NCBI GenBank assembly: GCA_017615375.1
Contig: JAGAAH010000086.1
Location: 1 to 14,536 of the forward strand
Reading direction: 5' to 3'
Origin: Lachnospiraceae bacterium
Lineage (GTDB): Bacteria > Bacillota > Clostridia > Lachnospirales > Lachnospiraceae
Length of the DNA: 14,536 nucleotides
Position 1 is the first letter of the stretch; every line of letters starts with the position of its first letter. The notes below the pieces were generated by a model. It had not been told where the DNA came from. It did no database searches and worked only from the letters and a program-made list of their open reading frames with translations. Below are positions 12,451 to 14,536 of the stretch, piece after piece. Position numbers and translations under genes: made by a program.

Positions 12451-14536
12451 ATGGACAAGAATTCTAACAAAGCTTTTAACGTATCTTTAATAATGCTTAT
12501 TGCCTTAACACTTATGATTGCCTTTTTTATCGTAGTGACTCAGGCCTTTTTGCCGCGCGAAATGACATATGACGAGTTTTCGGTTAAAACTTTCGATAAC
12601 GACTGGTACGTAACGCTTCCAAACGGCACAAGAATGGCAACAGAGATTCCTTGTGCATACGATGTCCCGCGAGGAGAAGTTTTTGTATTGGAGAAATACC
12701 TTCCTTCAACACTTAAACCTTATTATTTCTTATGTTTTAAATCACAGCACGAGGACTTTACTTTCTACGTAGACGGTAAAAAAGTATATCAATATTCAAT
12801 GCTTGATAATCCGCATTTCGGAACAAGCTCGCCGTCCGCTTTCGTCTTTCTCGAGATTATGCCGCATTATATCGGCAAGACCCTGAAAATAGAAGTTACT
12901 TCAAGTACCCGCTATTCGGGCACTTTTTCGTCGATATACTACGCACAGAAAGGTGACTTCTGGCTTTCGGAAGTTAACAGCCACTGGTTCGAGATTATCT
13001 CTTTCTCCGCAATGCTTGTGTGTGGCCTTCTCTGCGTATTTTATGCCATATTCTCGTTTTTCTTCCGACATAGCCTTCATACAATCGGCTTACTCGGTCT
13101 TTTGCAGGTGATTGCCGGAACATGGATATTCACTAATCTTAACCTGCGTCAGCTCGTATTTCCAAATATGTCGATGGCCTCGGACATCCCGTTCCTTATG
13201 ATTATGCTTCTTCCTATCACGGGGTCGCTTTTCATATATACGGTTCAAAAATGCAGATATCCGAAATGCCATATAACAGTCGCAATTCTTTCAGCTATCA
13301 ACCTTATTGTATGCGCGCTTTTACGCTTAACAAGCGTTCTTCCTTATGAAGACACAATTTTCTCCACCTCCGTTTTCATCTTGCTTTTCATGCTTTCTGC
13401 TATTATCACGATGATTATGGATATATATAATGGAGGAATCAAGGATTATAAGATTACCGCATTAGGTTTCCTTACCGCGCTTATCTGCGGTCTTGCACAG
13501 TTATACGCTTACCTCAGCAAGACACTTAACATATCCGGAATCCTTTTTTGCGTAGGTCTTATGGCTCTTGTATTCGCGTCTATATTGGATGCTATTCTCG
13601 ATTACAGACATAAAATTACGGAGCGCGACCTTGCTCTTGAATCAAGCCACGCCAAGGCACAGTTTCTCGCCAATATGTCACACGAAATCAGAACTCCGAT
13701 TAACGCAGTTCTCGGTATGAATGAAATGATTCTCCGGGAATCTCAAGATAATAATATATTGGAATACGCAACCGACATAGAACATGCGGGACAGAGTTTG
13801 CTCGCGTTAATCAACGACATCCTCGACTACTCCAAGATTGAGAGCAATAAGCTTGATATCGTTCCTGTTGAATATTATCCTGCATCGCTTCTTAACGACG
13901 CCTATAATCTCGTTATTGAGCGTGCAAGAAAGAAAGATTTGGATTTAAGAGTTCAGGCAGACCCGGAAATTCCGGCAAGTTTACGTGGTGACGAAGTCAG
14001 ACTTCGCCAAATTCTTACAAATCTTCTTACGAATGCAATTAAGTATACCGACAGAGGCAACGTTACATTAAAGGCTTTTTCGGAAAAAGCGCCTGATGGT
14101 AAGACTATGCTCACTCTTTCGGTTATTGATACGGGAATCGGTATTAAAGATGAAGATAAGGATGTGCTTTTCTCTTCATTCCAGCGTCTTGACCAGATTA
14201 AGAACCGTAACGTTGAAGGCACGGGCTTAGGTCTTGCAATTACGCATAATCTTGTAGAACTTATGGGCGGAACGATATCGGTTGAAAGTACTTACGGTGT
14301 CGGTTCTACTTTTACATGCACGATTCCTCAGGAAATCGTCAATGAATCTCCGATGGGTACATTGTCTATCGGTCTTTCTGCCGTCGACATAAAAAATCGT
14401 CCGAAGAATACGCTCCGCGCGCCTTCGGCCAATATCCTTGTCGTTGACGACGTAGAGATGAATCTTAAAGTATTCAAGTCACTTCTTAAAGATACCAATA
14501 TCAGTATAGATACAGCTACATCCGGTATTGAATGTC
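12451..14536 (+). CDS. 7TM-like hybrid sensor histidine kinase (3' end beyond window)
   Basis: A membrane sensor kinase; 695 codons are present and the frame is open at the window edge, so the protein is incomplete. Seen: a hydrophobic segment at about 11-30, an extracytoplasmic domain to about 178, and a cluster of about six hydrophobic helices at about 180-390 (7TMR-DISM-like plan). HisKA follows with SHEIRTP and phospho-acceptor His411. The HATPase domain has an N box with NLLTNAIKYTD (about 524-534), G1 DTGIGI (560-565) and G2 GTGLGL (590-595). A receiver domain begins with LVVDD (Asp666/667) and is cut. It starts at ATG 12451 after GGAGGG, divergent from the oxidoreductase operon. The signal it senses is unknown; it may relay to a response regulator or an output domain further right. 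Confidence 0.92.
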   Translation, partial: MDKNSNKAFNVSLIMLIALTLMIAFFIVVTQAFLPREMTYDEFSVKTFDNDWYVTLPNGTRMATEIPCAYDVPRGEVFVLEKYLPSTLKPYYFLCFKSQHEDFTFYVDGKKVYQYSMLDNPHFGTSSPSAFVFLEIMPHYIGKTLKIEVTSSTRYSGTFSSIYYAQKGDFWLSEVNSHWFEIISFSAMLVCGLLCVFYAIFSFFFRHSLHTIGLLGLLQVIAGTWIFTNLNLRQLVFPNMSMASDIPFLMIMLLPITGSLFIYTVQKCRYPKCHITVAILSAINLIVCALLRLTSVLPYEDTIFSTSVFILLFMLSAIITMIMDIYNGGIKDYKITALGFLTALICGLAQLYAYLSKTLNISGILFCVGLMALVFASILDAILDYRHKITERDLALESSHAKAQFLANMSHEIRTPINAVLGMNEMILRESQDNNILEYATDIEHAGQSLLALINDILDYSKIESNKLDIVPVEYYPASLLNDAYNLVIERARKKDLDLRVQADPEIPASLRGDEVRLRQILTNLLTNAIKYTDRGNVTLKAFSEKAPDGKTMLTLSVIDTGIGIKDEDKDVLFSSFQRLDQIKNRNVEGTGLGLAITHNLVELMGGTISVESTYGVGSTFTCTIPQEIVNESPMGTLSIGLSAVDIKNRPKNTLRAPSANILVVDDVEMNLKVFKSLLKDTNISIDTATSGIEC

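Noticed and set aside
13090..14222. Minus-strand open frames inside the histidine kinase (13090-13272 and 13953-14222)
   Set aside because: The plus strand has an uninterrupted kinase frame with all catalytic motifs in this stretch; the minus frames are shadows.
1..14536. CRISPR array, insertion sequence, prophage or tRNA
   Set aside because: No regularly spaced long repeats, transposase or integrase frames, or tRNA-like cloverleaf were seen on either strand.

Overview
The window looks like chromosomal DNA from an anaerobic Clostridia-type Firmicute, most likely Lachnospiraceae. The reasons are moderate-to-low GC, strong GGAGG ribosome binding sites, ferredoxin-linked 2-oxoacid metabolism, an arginine deiminase (ADI) pathway, a 7TM-type hybrid histidine kinase and U-tract terminators. 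The family assignment is inference from protein style and context. No mobile element, CRISPR array, tRNA or rRNA was seen.

Layout, left to right. (1) 55-2403, minus: a large lipoprotein of the SBP_bac_5 (peptide/nickel ABC importer) type with its own promoter (TTGACA-17-TATATT), a Rex-like inverted repeat beside the -35 box and a second perfect dyad in the 5' leader. (2) 2738-7204, minus: the transcription unit rpiB-arcA-arcB-arcC-zinc-ribbon/HTH gene. It has a strong promoter just after glnA, an intrinsic terminator lying inside the rpiB leader, a second terminator-like hairpin between arcB and arcC, and a final terminator at 2738-2771. (3) 7210-8640, minus: glnA, a type I glutamine synthetase, bracketed by terminator hairpins. 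(4) 8747-12039, minus: a five-gene operon with a P-loop NTPase, a 2[4Fe-4S] ferredoxin and the alpha (VorB-like), beta and gamma subunits of a 2-oxoacid:ferredoxin oxidoreductase. (5) 12040-12450: a 411-bp divergent intergenic region with a plus-strand promoter, three hairpins ending in a perfect bidirectional terminator (candidate small RNA or riboregulatory leader), and TTCACA direct repeats. (6) 12451-14536, plus: a 7TM-like hybrid sensor histidine kinase cut by the window end.

How the genes fit together: the SBP, the ADI enzymes, glutamine synthetase and the 2-oxoacid oxidoreductase suit an amino-acid/peptide-fermenting life. Peptides are taken up. Arginine is broken down to ornithine, ammonia, CO2 and ATP. 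Branched-chain or other 2-oxoacids are oxidised to acyl-CoA with reduced ferredoxin. Ammonia is reassimilated by GlnA. No arginine/ornithine antiporter gene (arcD) lies in the window.

The most interesting material is regulatory: the structured intergenic RNA at about 12205-12322, the attenuator-like leader of rpiB-arcABC, the Rex-like site at the SBP gene, and two uncharacterised proteins tied to known operons (the P-loop NTPase and the YvyF-like zinc-ribbon/HTH protein).
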